In this document: piece by piece, positions 1 through 8,642 of the stretch
How positions within the stretch are numbered: the first letter of the stretch is position 1
How the letters are laid out: every line of letters starts with the position of its first letter
Assembly (NCBI GenBank): GCA_026389055.1
Contig: JAPLIO010000165.1
Location: 1 to 32,594, forward strand
Direction: 5' to 3'
Origin: Candidatus Melainabacteria bacterium
GTDB taxonomy: Bacteria; Cyanobacteriota; Vampirovibrionia; Vampirovibrionales; JAJTHC01
Length of the DNA: 32,594 nt
Made by a program: the position numbers and the translations under genes
Notes under the pieces: model-generated
What the model was told of the DNA's origin: nothing
The model's database searches: none
What the model saw: the letters and a program-made list of their open reading frames with translations, nothing else

Positions 1-225
1 TAGAAGCGATAATAGCGATATGGTCTATTTGGGTAAAAAATTTCATCGGCTCTATTTCCTCAACTATTGCTTGTAAGGGTTACTGGTTTAGTATAACAAA
101 ATCACAATAAAAATGGCGGTTTTCTATGCTTCCTATTGATAGCAATCTTGGCTTGACGTAAGATAGTAGCAACGAATCTTAACCTTCCCTTTTGTAAGAC
201 TGATTTAATATGGAGACCCTTCCCT

Positions 226-798
226 ATGTCCAATTTTTCAGACCCTCAAGCCGTTTTAAAAGACGCTGAAGACCGTATGAATAAAGCCATTGCTTCAACC
301 CAGCATGAGTTAGGCACCCTAAGAACGGGGCGTGCCAACCCAAGTATGTTAGACCGTGTTTCTGTCGATTATTACGGCACGCCAACCCCTGTTCGGCAAA
401 TGGCGAATTGTTCCATTTCTGAAGGGGCAACTATTGTCATTCAACCTTACGATAAATCTACGTTGAGTGCCATTGAACGAGCCATTGCAAAATCTGATTT
501 AGGGTTGACCCCTAACAATGATGGTTCCATTATTCGCCTTAGCATTCCTGCACTTTCAACAGACCGCCGTAAAGAAATTTGCAAATTAGCCGCCAAATTA
601 GGCGAAGAAGGCAAAGTGGCTATTCGTAACGTGCGTAGAGATGCCATGGACGAATTGAATAAACTAAAAAAAGATGCCAACTTGCCTGAAGATGAGTTGA
701 AATCTCTGCAAGAAGTCATTCAAAAGAAAACTGATGCCCATATTAAAGAATTGGAAAAAGTGGTAAAAGAAAAAGAAGAGGAAATCTTACAGGTTTAA
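226..798 (+). CDS. frr: Ribosome recycling factor
   Basis: Splits the post-termination ribosome together with EF-G so the subunits can be reused; cytoplasmic. The 190-residue product matches the usual ~185-residue family length. It shows the family pattern throughout: an N-terminal helix with the LGTLRTGRANPSML stretch (about residues 30-43), the central VDYYGTPTPVRQMA segment, the IRLSIPALSTDRRKE region near residue 103, and a long charged C-terminal helix ending in EKEEEILQV. A GGAG lies about 12 bases before the ATG. The gene starts an frr-cdsA-rnc run with one base between frr and cdsA. The 225 bases upstream hold no pyrH or other gene that I can see; a TATAAC hexamer at 92-97 is the best -10 candidate but lacks a well-spaced -35. 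Identification is near certain; the promoter is not. Confidence 0.97.
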   Translation: MSNFSDPQAVLKDAEDRMNKAIASTQHELGTLRTGRANPSMLDRVSVDYYGTPTPVRQMANCSISEGATIVIQPYDKSTLSAIERAIAKSDLGLTPNNDGSIIRLSIPALSTDRRKEICKLAAKLGEEGKVAIRNVRRDAMDELNKLKKDANLPEDELKSLQEVIQKKTDAHIKELEKVVKEKEEEILQV

Positions 799-799
799 T

Positions 800-1756
800 A
801 TGATGAGCCACCCTGCTGCTTCTGAACCCACCGTACCACACAGTGTAACGCCTTCTTCGTTACCCGCACCCAAAAGCCCTATGGCTCGGGTTAGAACGGG
901 CGTTATTGTTGCGTTGGTGTTTTTATCTGCATTGGCTTTAGGGGGCTGGGTTTGGGCGTTAATGACGTTGGTTGCAATGGCTCAATGCTTTGAAGAACTG
1001 CGTAAAATGTTGCTGGTTCGGGAACAAACGGCTTCACGCATTGCCTTTTATTCGGCGATTGTTCCGCTTGTTATTCTCGCTCAACTAGGCAAGGTGGATT
1101 GGTTCTGGCCCGTACTGATGATGGGTTTTACGCTCAGTTGTTTTCAATGGCTATTTAAAAGCCCTAAACGTACCATTGCAGATTTAGGGGCAACCCTACT
1201 TGCCATGATTTATACAGGGTTTTTACCCCTTCACGCTATTTTAATTCGTAATTTTGATTTACACGCATTGGTTCATCACCCATTTTGGCAACAAACAGGC
1301 GTTCAGCTTTTGTTTCTAATTATTGGCGTGATTGCCTGTTCAGATATTGGTGCCTATTATGTGGGAAAAGCCTTTGGTAAGCATCTGCTTTCACCTGAAC
1401 TAAGCCCTAAAAAAACCCAAGAAGGGGCTTTTGGTGGCTTAATTGCAGGGCTTATTTTTGGGCTAGGCGTTGCCATGGCGATTAACTTTCCCCTACACCA
1501 TGCCTTTATTCTTAGTACGCTGTTGGTTATTTGCGGAGCGTTGGGTGATTTAGTGGAATCAAAACTAAAGCGAGAAGCGGGCGTGAAAGATTCTGGTGGC
1601 TTACTAGCAGGACATGGTGGATTGCTAGACAGATTAGATAGTTACTTGTTTTCTGTAGCTGTGGCGTATTATTATATTCATTGGATTGTACGGGAAGATG
1701 GTATTGCCAAAGAATGGGCATCCCTGCTATCCCAATTACTTTCGGGGCATTGGTGA
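800..1756 (+). CDS. cdsA: Phosphatidate cytidylyltransferase (CDP-diglyceride synthase)
   Basis: Makes CDP-diacylglycerol from phosphatidate and CTP, the entry to phospholipid head-group synthesis, in the inner membrane. The 318-residue protein begins with a polar, Pro/Ser-rich ~30-residue tail, followed by several hydrophobic helices. The family signature is near the C-terminus: S254-KLKR, then KD at 263-264, HGG at 272-274 and DRLD at 277-280, with an Asp-containing motif (CSDIGAYYVGKAFG) before it. The start is a double ATG (ATGATGAGC) placed one base after the frr stop, so translational coupling is likely. The stop is four bases ahead of the rnc start. Confidence 0.95.
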   Translation: MMSHPAASEPTVPHSVTPSSLPAPKSPMARVRTGVIVALVFLSALALGGWVWALMTLVAMAQCFEELRKMLLVREQTASRIAFYSAIVPLVILAQLGKVDWFWPVLMMGFTLSCFQWLFKSPKRTIADLGATLLAMIYTGFLPLHAILIRNFDLHALVHHPFWQQTGVQLLFLIIGVIACSDIGAYYVGKAFGKHLLSPELSPKKTQEGAFGGLIAGLIFGLGVAMAINFPLHHAFILSTLLVICGALGDLVESKLKREAGVKDSGGLLAGHGGLLDRLDSYLFSVAVAYYYIHWIVREDGIAKEWASLLSQLLSGHW

Positions 1757-1759
1757 ACA

Positions 1760-2578
1760 ATGCACGCCTCTCTACCTTCTTCTACTGAACCTTGGCAGGA
1801 TGAATTTCCGTCTGAATTTGAGATGGAATTATTGTCAGAAGAGCGGTTGGCGGAAATAAACCAATTGCTGGAAAGTCTTCATGCCTGCCCAACGAACCAT
1901 CCGCAGTTATACCATATGGCGTTAACGCATAGTTCTTACACGTATGAAAACAAGCTTTCGCCGTTGTGCAATTTTGAACGGCTGGAGTTTTTGGGCGATG
2001 CGGTACTGAAGTTGACTGTTTCTCAGCTACTTTACGACCGATTCCCCAATTACAGAGAAGGCGAATTAACGAAAATCCGCTCTGTTATTGTAAGCGATGC
2101 CGTACTAGCCAAAGTAGCAGACCGCTTGGGGTTGGGGCACTTCATTGTGTTTGGCATTAGTGAAGCCCGCAGTGGCGGAGCGAAAAAGCAATCAAGCTTG
2201 GCGTGTGCGTTGGAATCGTTATTGGGGGCGTTTTATTTGGATGGGCAGTTTGATACGTGTCAACGCTTGTTGGGCGATGTGTTGGATGAAGAAATTACGG
2301 CGATTGATTTAAATAAGACGAAAGATAATTTTAAGGCGGTTTTGCAGGAACATACGCAGGCTGAAGAATTGGGGCTGCCAGATTATAAAACGTTGGAAGA
2401 AAAAGGCCCTCCGCATAACAAAACGTTTGTGATTGAGTGTTGGGTCAATGAGGAAGTGGTTGGCGTGGGGCGGGGTAAAAGTAAGAAGCAAGCCCAGCAG
2501 GATTCAGCTAAAATGGCACTAATTACCCTAAACGTACTCCCTGCCGAAGAAGACGCTTCGTCGGCTAGTACCGTTTAA
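1760..2578 (+). CDS. rnc: Ribonuclease III
   Basis: Double-strand-specific endoribonuclease for rRNA and mRNA processing. The 272-residue protein has an N-terminal extension of ~45 residues compared with short family members, then the RNase III domain with the signature ERLEFLGDAVLKL (residues 74-86, acidic E76 and D80) and the second acidic cluster ESLLGAFYLDG (E153). A C-terminal double-stranded-RNA-binding domain covers about residues 187-258 and includes the GRGKSKKQAQQDSAKMAL helix. It is last in the frr-cdsA-rnc run. The start ATG lies four bases past the cdsA stop. About 70 bases after the stop begins a strongly structured repeat element whose hairpin and T run could terminate this operon. 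Confidence 0.96.
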   Translation: MHASLPSSTEPWQDEFPSEFEMELLSEERLAEINQLLESLHACPTNHPQLYHMALTHSSYTYENKLSPLCNFERLEFLGDAVLKLTVSQLLYDRFPNYREGELTKIRSVIVSDAVLAKVADRLGLGHFIVFGISEARSGGAKKQSSLACALESLLGAFYLDGQFDTCQRLLGDVLDEEITAIDLNKTKDNFKAVLQEHTQAEELGLPDYKTLEEKGPPHNKTFVIECWVNEEVVGVGRGKSKKQAQQDSAKMALITLNVLPAEEDASSASTV

Positions 2579-2649
2579 AAGGTTTTCTGCTTCCAAATCA
2601 AAATACGAAGCAAGCATTATTTATTAGCTTTACTGAAATTTTTAACTTC

Positions 2650-2870
2650 AAACCCTATGCAGTTGGAAATAGGCTGGTGCGAGCGTAGCGAAGCAGGGCA
2701 ATTAGGGAGCCTCTAGCTTCCGCCCAAGCCTATTTTGAACGTGCAAGCAAACCAATCAACCCTTGAGAGGGGTTTATTAAGGGGGCGTGGAGCCCCCTTA
2801 ATTTTGCGGGGGGTGTGGGGGGTGCCCAAATGGTACCCCCATGAAGCCCCAGACCGAAGCGATAACTTTA
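2650..2870 (+). repeat. Structured dispersed element, copy 1 (family S)
   Basis: About 220 bases, largely repeated at 7150-7370 in the same orientation. The 5' body folds as a nested structure: AAATAGGCT (2667-2675) pairs with AGCCTATTT (2727-2735), GGGC (2696-2699) with GCCC (2722-2725), GGGAGC (2705-2710) with GCTTCC (2716-2721). Between the first two strands sits TGCGAGCGTAGCGAAGCA (2678-2695), identical in both copies and able to form a small hairpin with tandem G-A pairs. The 3' module holds a 10-bp hairpin (2777-2801) followed by TTTT, a G-rich linker, and a second hairpin (2818-2840). It lies between convergent rnc and the response regulator. No protein is encoded; open frames through it are incidental. 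Function unknown: a structured RNA, a mobile palindrome and a terminator are all possible. Confidence 0.75.
2777..2805 (+). terminator. Rho-independent-type hairpin in element copy 1
   Basis: TTAAGGGGGC (2777-2786) and GCCCCCTTAA (2792-2801) form a perfect 10-bp stem with loop GTGGA, followed by TTTT at 2802-2805. It would end transcripts coming from frr-cdsA-rnc. The same hairpin is present unchanged in copy 2 at 7279-7307, so it may primarily be part of the repeat and only secondarily a terminator here. Confidence 0.55.
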
Positions 2871-2875
2871 AGATT

Positions 2876-3607
2876 CTAACTAGCTTCCGATGGCACTTCG
2901 GCGGGCTTACCTTCGGGCCATAACCGATACCCACCGCCATAAATGGTTTCAATATAAGTATGTGCTAACTTCAGTTTTTCAAACTTCGCCCGTAAATGCC
3001 TTACATGCACCCGAATAGTCTCCACATCATCATCTGGCTCATAACCCCAAACTTCTTTCAGCAACGTGGCTAAAGAAATGGTCTTCCCATAGTTTTGAAT
3101 CAAACAGTGGACAATCTCAAATTCCGTGGGGGTTAGCTTAATTAACTGCCCTTGCACGGTAATTTCTAAATTATCTGGCATTAAAGTAAAATGCCCAACC
3201 GTGCGAATTTCGCCCTTTTGAAGCGATTCTGGCAAGGCATTCGCCCGCCGTAACAATGCCCGCACCCGAACCAATAATTCAGGTAATTCAAACGGTTTGG
3301 TTAGGTAGTCATCCGCACCCACATCAAAGCCTTTAACCTTGTCTTGCACTTGCCCTAAGGCCGTTAGCATGAGTACGGGCGTATTAGCAATAACAGCATC
3401 TTTCCGAATGCGTTGGCATACGGTGTAGCCATCTACTTCGGGCATCATCAAATCCAGCAACACCAAATTAGGGCGTTCCTGTTGAACTAACGCTAAGCCA
3501 GTAACGCCATCCAAGGCGGTTTTTACGGTATGCCCTTGAATTTCCAAGTTCAGTTTTATCAGTTCTACAATGGAAGGGTTATCATCAATTACAACAATTT
3601 TAGCCAT
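2876..3607 (-). CDS. OmpR/PhoB-family response regulator, RpaB-like
   Basis: Two-component response regulator of 243 residues. The receiver domain (about 1-120) has the acidic pair D8-D9, phospho-acceptor D52 in LLDLMMPEVDG, T82 and K104 (TKPFELPELL). The winged-helix DNA-binding domain covers about 140-235, with TPTEFEIVHCLIQNYG and the wing ETIYGGGYRLWPEG. Overall wording resembles cyanobacterial RpaB. No histidine kinase lies nearby, so it looks like an orphan regulator. It follows ispG by 24 bases on the same strand and is probably co-transcribed with it. The last codons run right up to the end of structured element copy 1, which might act as its convergent terminator. The partner kinase and regulon cannot be told from the sequence. 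Confidence 0.9.
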   Translation of the reverse strand: MAKIVVIDDNPSIVELIKLNLEIQGHTVKTALDGVTGLALVQQERPNLVLLDLMMPEVDGYTVCQRIRKDAVIANTPVLMLTALGQVQDKVKGFDVGADDYLTKPFELPELLVRVRALLRRANALPESLQKGEIRTVGHFTLMPDNLEITVQGQLIKLTPTEFEIVHCLIQNYGKTISLATLLKEVWGYEPDDDVETIRVHVRHLRAKFEKLKLAHTYIETIYGGGYRLWPEGKPAEVPSEAS

Positions 3608-3631
3608 GAGAATGGGGTTTTCCTTCTAATT

Positions 3632-4861
3632 TTAGGGTTTTAAAAGCGAGGGTAATTTATGCTCGGTTTGCCAATTGGGATTTTCAGTTTTATAATCGGC
3701 TACAGCTCTATCTAATTCCAGCTTAAAGGCTTGAAGTGCTTCGGCTTCGGGTACTTTTTGAATGCGGTCTTCCCCACGGAAGATGTAGTACTGCCCAATG
3801 CCACCCGCTATGCCAATATCGGCTTGTTCGGCTTCACCAGGCCCGTTGACGAAACAACCCATAACCGCTACTTTAAGCGGTACATCCAGCTTGGCAATGA
3901 GGGCTTCTACTTGGCTGGTTAGCCCGTGCAAATCCACTTCGCATCTGCCACAAGCGGGGCAACTAATTAAATCGGCACCCGTTTTCCGTAAGCCAACGGC
4001 TTTCAAAATTTCATGCCCAGCTAACACTTCTTCGATAGAATCTGCTGTGAGTGAAATGCGGATGGTATCGCCAATGCCTTCGCTAAGCAACATACCTAAA
4101 GCGAACGCACTTTTAACTAAGCCTCGTTTTAGGGTACCAGCTTCGGTTACACCTAAGTGAAGCGGGTATCCACATCGGCTAGCTACTTCACGGTAGGCGG
4201 CGACGGCTTCCATGGGGTCGCTACCTTTGACGGAAATGGCAAATTGCGTGAAGTCTTCTTGCTCTAAAATTTGAGCGTTCAGCAACGCACTTTCAACTAA
4301 TTGACGCACCATTTGCTTGGGGTACTTCAGTTTAATTGGTTTTTCTATAGAACCCCCATTCACGCCAATACGAATGGGCAAATTGCGTTCTTTGCATTTA
4401 TGAACAACCGCTTTCACAAATTCTTTAGATGATAAATTACCGGGGTTAATCCGAATGGCGTGGGCACCGTTATCAGCAGCTTGTAGGGCTAAACGATAAT
4501 CAAAGTGAATATCTGCCACTACGGGAATGGGGCTTTTGGGCACGATAATTTTCAAGGCTTCGGCGGCTTCTTTATCAGGTACGGCTAGCCGAATAATTTC
4601 ACAGCCTGCATCTGCCAAGCGTTGAATTTGGTAGATGGATTCCTTCACATCTCTGGTATCGTTCACCAACATGGATTGCACGGAAATGGGGGCATTGCCA
4701 CCAATGGCAACAGAACCCACTAAAATTTGGCTACTCTTCCTACGAATAACGGCTTGCGGAAACCGAGGGAAATCGCACGCTAAGGGGGCGTAAATATCGT
4801 CTACAAAACTAGCCTCTTGTGGCAAATTATCTATATTAGGTACCACGGTGGTCATCATCAT
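3632..4861 (-). CDS. ispG: 4-hydroxy-3-methylbut-2-en-1-yl diphosphate synthase
   Basis: Penultimate step of the MEP isoprenoid pathway: reductive opening of MEcPP to HMBPP by a [4Fe-4S] enzyme. About 409 residues, the two-domain bacterial form without the plant-type insert. Seen: the TIM-barrel domain (ADIHFDYRLALQAADNGAHAIRINPGN), and the C-terminal cluster domain with CPACGRCEVDL and GCFVNGPGEAEQADIG; the three expected cluster cysteines fall at about 301, 304 and 336. The start is a run TTG-ATG-ATG-ATG; I use the first ATG (4861), but any of the three is possible. A weak AGAGGA lies upstream. It heads a likely operon with the response regulator. Another MEP-pathway gene, ispE, is in this window at 8623. 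Confidence 0.96.
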   Translation of the reverse strand: MMMTTVVPNIDNLPQEASFVDDIYAPLACDFPRFPQAVIRRKSSQILVGSVAIGGNAPISVQSMLVNDTRDVKESIYQIQRLADAGCEIIRLAVPDKEAAEALKIIVPKSPIPVVADIHFDYRLALQAADNGAHAIRINPGNLSSKEFVKAVVHKCKERNLPIRIGVNGGSIEKPIKLKYPKQMVRQLVESALLNAQILEQEDFTQFAISVKGSDPMEAVAAYREVASRCGYPLHLGVTEAGTLKRGLVKSAFALGMLLSEGIGDTIRISLTADSIEEVLAGHEILKAVGLRKTGADLISCPACGRCEVDLHGLTSQVEALIAKLDVPLKVAVMGCFVNGPGEAEQADIGIAGGIGQYYIFRGEDRIQKVPEAEALQAFKLELDRAVADYKTENPNWQTEHKLPSLLKP

Positions 4862-4992
4862 CAACGGAAGGAATCCTCTACAAAGACAAATAAATTAATA
4901 TAGTTGTATTGTACGACTAGGATTCACCATTGTCGATAGATTACGCCATTTTACTAGTAATATATAACGTTTTATTAATATCTTATGGCGAT

Positions 4993-6960
4993 TTATAAAA
5001 TTTCGGGTTGGCGTTCCAGCGGTAATTCAGAAACCAGCACCACGGTTTTAATCCGATGCCCCTCTAATTCCTGAACGGTGATGGTCATCCCCTCAAAAAA
5101 GATGCTATCGTTAGGTTCGGGTTCACGCCCTAGTTGCCCAAACACAAAGCCCGCAATGGTTTTAAAGTCATCTTCAGGAATGTGTAAATTCAGTTCGGCA
5201 TTCAGGTCTTCAATTAAATACCGCCCCGGTACAATCCAGTGTGTTGGCGAAAGGGAAACTAATTCATCTTCATCGCCTTGTTCGTCGGCATCTTCCCATA
5301 GTTCGCCTACTAGCTCTTCCATTAAATCTGCCACAGTTACTAAGCCTGCAAAGCCACCGTGTTCATCTATCACGGCTGCCATTTGAAATTTAGACCGTTT
5401 TAAATCTTCCAGCAACGCAGTTAGCGTTTTATTTTCGGGGTAAATAGGGATATCTTTTAGCAACCCTGCTAAATTGGGTTTTAACCGCATGGCAGTGTCT
5501 TCATCTGCTAAGCATTTCAGCACTTCTCGTTCATGAATAACCCCTTCCAATTGGTCGATGGTTTCCTTGTAAACGGGCAACTTAGAATGCCGATGTTCCG
5601 TAAATAATTTGGCTACTTCTAGCACGGGCGTATCAAAATCCACCATTACCACATCTGTTCGGGGAATCATCACATCGGAAACTACTCGTTCCGAAAACGC
5701 CATCACGTTGGAAAGCATGACACCTTCTTGGGGGGCTATTACTTGCTGAATTTGCCCTTCTTCCACCAATTTATCGAACGATTCTCGCCAAGTGGCTTCG
5801 CTTTCATCCGCTTCTACTTCAACTACCACATCACGCACCCGAGGATGGGTCGATTGAATGCGTTCCTTGAGGTGGTCAATAATATCATCCATCTGCCGAA
5901 TAGGAATATCGGGGTCTACCTGCACTTTTAGTTGCACAAACAGCCCACTAATGCCTTGGTCAATCGTTTTTAAATCCATAATAGAGGCCACGCCGTGGGT
6001 TTTTGAAACCACATCGCTTAAGCTTTTTTCCGTTTTACTAGAAGCAGAAACCCCTGTTAAAAACGACCGATTATAGCTAAACAGATTAACTGCCAGCACC
6101 ATCAGCAAAATACCAATCACAACCGAAGCAATGGCATCAGGAATTTGAGCTTGTGTTGGGGTTAGCCACTTTGCGTGAACGCCCCATTCACCAATTAACA
6201 AAGCGAACAAGGCAATTAATGCCCCTGTAAAAGCTATTAAATCTTCAAAAAACACAAAGCGGGTGGTGGGGCTGGTTACAAACTTTACTCGTTTAAGGGC
6301 TTTGGGGAACATTGCCCAGACGGAAACTTTTTCTCCGTTGCCTGCTTCTTGCAGTACGGCGTTGGAAGCGGCGGTTAATGCCCCAATTTCAAAGAAAACG
6401 CTCAGCACCAAAATAACAATAGCCCAAGTAATATCGCCCAATTCTTTGCTTGGGTGAACAAGGCGTTCTACCCCCATGTAAACCGAAACCAAGGCACTGA
6501 CAAATAAAATAAAGCTGGCTAATAATGCCCAAAAATTGGCTTCTAATCCGTACCCAAAATGGTGCGAACGGTCTGGGGGGCGTTTACCTTGAATAATACC
6601 AAATAGCAGGGTAAAGCTGTTGAAGGTATCGGCAGCGGAATGCAATCCTTCGCTAAACAAGGCAGCAGAACGGGTAATAGTGGAAGCTACCACTATTTTA
6701 CAAGCTGCAATTAGCCCATTAAATAACATGGCATATAGCACGGCATTCAAGGCGTGCTTGTAGTGTAAATCTTTGGTTTTATCAATGCCCGCTGTGGTCT
6801 CTTGAAAAGTAATACCATCGGTTGAACTGACGGTGGTTTTGGTCTTCGGGGAGGCAATGGCTGAACTGGTAGCGGGTTCAGTTAGTACGGAAGCCCCTGC
6901 TTTTAGGGGGTCAGAAGGCGGAGGTGAAGAAGTAAGCGGGGCAGAAGAGCTACTGTCCAT
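4993..6960 (-). CDS. Cation diffusion facilitator fused to CBS pair and CorC/HlyC domain
   Basis: Predicted inner-membrane divalent-metal transporter with a large cytoplasmic regulatory tail, 655 residues. After a Ser/Pro/Thr-rich ~50-residue tail, residues ~70-305 form a CDF channel resembling the ZnT9 branch: LHSAAD (H107, D111), HHFGYGLEANFW near 135 and IPDAIASVVIG (D275). A dimerisation-type domain follows (~315-385), then two CBS motifs (~425-485, starting SDVMIPRTDVVMVD, and ~500-550) and a CorC/HlyC-type domain (~565-645). CBS plus CorC/HlyC is normally attached to a DUF21/CNNM membrane domain, so attachment to a CDF is odd. I chose the ATG at 6960; a TTG at 7035 also opens the frame but lies upstream of a TATAAT (7024-7029 on this strand). 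Substrate (Zn, Mn, Co or Mg) cannot be assigned. Confidence 0.85.
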   Translation of the reverse strand: MDSSSSAPLTSSPPPSDPLKAGASVLTEPATSSAIASPKTKTTVSSTDGITFQETTAGIDKTKDLHYKHALNAVLYAMLFNGLIAACKIVVASTITRSAALFSEGLHSAADTFNSFTLLFGIIQGKRPPDRSHHFGYGLEANFWALLASFILFVSALVSVYMGVERLVHPSKELGDITWAIVILVLSVFFEIGALTAASNAVLQEAGNGEKVSVWAMFPKALKRVKFVTSPTTRFVFFEDLIAFTGALIALFALLIGEWGVHAKWLTPTQAQIPDAIASVVIGILLMVLAVNLFSYNRSFLTGVSASSKTEKSLSDVVSKTHGVASIMDLKTIDQGISGLFVQLKVQVDPDIPIRQMDDIIDHLKERIQSTHPRVRDVVVEVEADESEATWRESFDKLVEEGQIQQVIAPQEGVMLSNVMAFSERVVSDVMIPRTDVVMVDFDTPVLEVAKLFTEHRHSKLPVYKETIDQLEGVIHEREVLKCLADEDTAMRLKPNLAGLLKDIPIYPENKTLTALLEDLKRSKFQMAAVIDEHGGFAGLVTVADLMEELVGELWEDADEQGDEDELVSLSPTHWIVPGRYLIEDLNAELNLHIPEDDFKTIAGFVFGQLGREPEPNDSIFFEGMTITVQELEGHRIKTVVLVSELPLERQPEIL

Positions 6961-7023
6961 AGGGTCTTTTCGGTACCTGTTAAAATTGAAGGCTCGGTAG
7001 AGCAGTTGGGTAATGATTGTTTT

Positions 7024-7029
7024 ATTATA
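7024..7029 (-). promoter_or_regulatory. Candidate -10 hexamer for the CDF-CorC fusion gene
   Basis: The minus strand reads a perfect TATAAT here, about 64 bases before the ATG at 6960. No good -35 lies 17 bases upstream, so this is a partial match only. If used, transcription would begin near 7017, leaving the TTG at 7035 outside the message. Confidence 0.35.
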
Positions 7030-7149
7030 AGTCAAATCAATATAAAAAGGTAGCTATTAAGAAATATCTAACATATTTAAAGGAAGCCTTGCAATTTGAC
7101 AAGAAATTGAACGTTCAATTTTTTTAGATTTTATTGGAATTGTTAGTTT

Positions 7150-7370
7150 AAAACCACATCTAGTTGGGAACAGGCTGGTGCGAGCGTAGCGAAGCAGACC
7201 AATTAGGAAACCCTCTGGTTTTCGGTCAAGCCTGTTTTCAACGTGCGTGGGAACCAATCAACCCTTGAGAGGGGTTTATTAAGGGGGCGTGGAGCCCCCT
7301 TAATTTTGCGGGGGTATGGGGGGTGGCCAAATGGCACCCCCCACGAAGCCCTAGCTCGAAGCGATTAACC
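7150..7370 (+). repeat. Structured dispersed element, copy 2 (family S)
   Basis: Second copy of the element at 2650-2870, same orientation. Stems are kept with changed bases: AACAGGCT (7169-7176) pairs with AGCCTGTT (7229-7236); GACC (7197-7200) with GGTC (7224-7227); GGAAACC (7206-7212) with GGTTTTC (7217-7223). The unpaired parts, CGAGCGTAGCGAAGCAG and CCAATCAACCCTTGAGAGG, are identical to copy 1. The 3' module again has the TTAAGGGGGC hairpin (7279-7303) with TTTT, and a second G/C hairpin (about 7318-7342). The copy lies between the divergent CDF gene and rsmA, so if transcribed on the plus strand it would be a leader upstream of rsmA. No gene is visible within it. Confidence 0.75.
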
Positions 7371-7502
7371 TGTCTGTATTCATTAAACAAAAAACGTTAG
7401 GTGTTAAGCATATCTGCAGGAAACCTTGCAATTTAGACAGGCTTGTGGGTTGATAGAACTATCATTATTTATGTTCATACTGTGATGGAGTCTCTAATCT
7501 CA

Positions 7503-8642
7503 ATGAAAAATACCACTAAACCCTATATGCCCAAAAGCTACACGCCTCGTAAAAAAACAGAAGGCTTCAATGGTGGGTCTGTGCCCAATGGCTTCGGTGC
7601 AGGCAAAAAGGCTTCAAATGGCGGAAAAAATAATGCGTTGGCGACGCCTTCCGTTTCACAAAACCCCTTGCTTAACGAAGCAAAAAAAATGCTGGCTAGA
7701 AAACGCTTTGGGCAAAACTTCCTTATTAGCCAATCCGTCATTGATGGCATTGTTCGGTGTTTAGATTTAAACCCCGCTACGGATAACGTCCTTGAAATTG
7801 GCCCAGGTTTAGGGTTTTTAACACAAAGCTTACGTCCAAACGTGAAGCATTTAACTTGTGTTGAATTAGATAAACGCATGGTGGATTATTTAGCTCGGAA
7901 ATTTCAATTGCTCCCTTCGAAAACATCTGAAGGCATTGATGAGCTAGACGTTGAATTCGATGCTGATGAAACAGACACCATGGCAGCGGATGAACCTGAA
8001 GAAACCCCTGCTTATATTAAAGGCGGTAACTTGTTGGAACCCATCCATGTGGAAGGCTTTAGCCTTATTCAGCAAGATATTTTGGCGTATCCGTTAGAAG
8101 CTATTCCCTACGATAAATTTAAAGTGGTGGGTAACATTCCTTATAACATTACTAGTGGCGTACTATTTAAGTTTGCGGGTGAATTAGAAGAAACCATCGT
8201 GCCAATGCGTCAAAAAGTGCAACAGCTAACCTTTATGGTGCAACGTGAAGTGGGTGAACGGATGGTTGCCCCAGCAGGGGGTAAGGCTTACAGTCCGCTT
8301 TCTATTGCCTTACAATATTGGTTTGAAGTACAGCAGGAATTTTTAGTACCCCCTGAAGCGTTTCAACCTCGTCCTAAAGTAACTTCGGTGGTTGTTAGCC
8401 TTATTCCTCGGGCAGAACCCTTGTGCCAAGTGGATGATTTAACGTTTATGAAGAAATTAGTTCGGGCGTCTTTCCAACAACGCCGTAAAACGTTGAAAAA
8501 TTCTTTATTGCATGATACTGGCATTCAGCCTCAAGCGTTGGAACAAGCATTACAAGAAACGGGTATTTCCCCAATGGCACGCCCTGAAACGTTGACCATT
8601 CAACAGTTCGGAGCATTAAGTAATGCCCTTACCCGCCAATAA
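7503..8642 (+). CDS. rsmA: 16S rRNA dimethyladenosine methyltransferase (KsgA/RsmA)
   Basis: Dimethylates the two adjacent adenines in helix 45 of 16S rRNA late in 30S assembly. 379 residues from the chosen ATG, about 100 longer than usual. Seen: RFGQNFL (68-74), the SAM-binding EIGPGLGFLT (98-107), acidic CVELDKRMV (~119-127) and catalytic NIPYNIT (211-217). Extra length comes from a basic, Gly/Ser/Lys-rich N-terminal tail of ~60 residues and an acidic insertion (~137-185, rich in Asp/Glu) between core strands. The ATG at 7503 has GGAG 12 bases upstream; a TTG at 7443 is also in frame but begins just after the repeat element and is less likely. The last 20 bases overlap ispE. Confidence 0.94.
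   Translation: MKNTTKPYMPKSYTPRKKTEGFNGGSVPNGFGAGKKASNGGKNNALATPSVSQNPLLNEAKKMLARKRFGQNFLISQSVIDGIVRCLDLNPATDNVLEIGPGLGFLTQSLRPNVKHLTCVELDKRMVDYLARKFQLLPSKTSEGIDELDVEFDADETDTMAADEPEETPAYIKGGNLLEPIHVEGFSLIQQDILAYPLEAIPYDKFKVVGNIPYNITSGVLFKFAGELEETIVPMRQKVQQLTFMVQREVGERMVAPAGGKAYSPLSIALQYWFEVQQEFLVPPEAFQPRPKVTSVVVSLIPRAEPLCQVDDLTFMKKLVRASFQQRRKTLKNSLLHDTGIQPQALEQALQETGISPMARPETLTIQQFGALSNALTRQ

Noticed and set aside
2735..2923. Open frames through structured element copy 1
   Set aside because: They follow the repeat's G/C runs on both strands and the matching frame is not conserved in copy 2.
7443..7502. Longer RsmA N-terminus from a TTG
   Set aside because: No ribosome site, adjoins the repeat element, while the ATG at 7503 has GGAG upstream.
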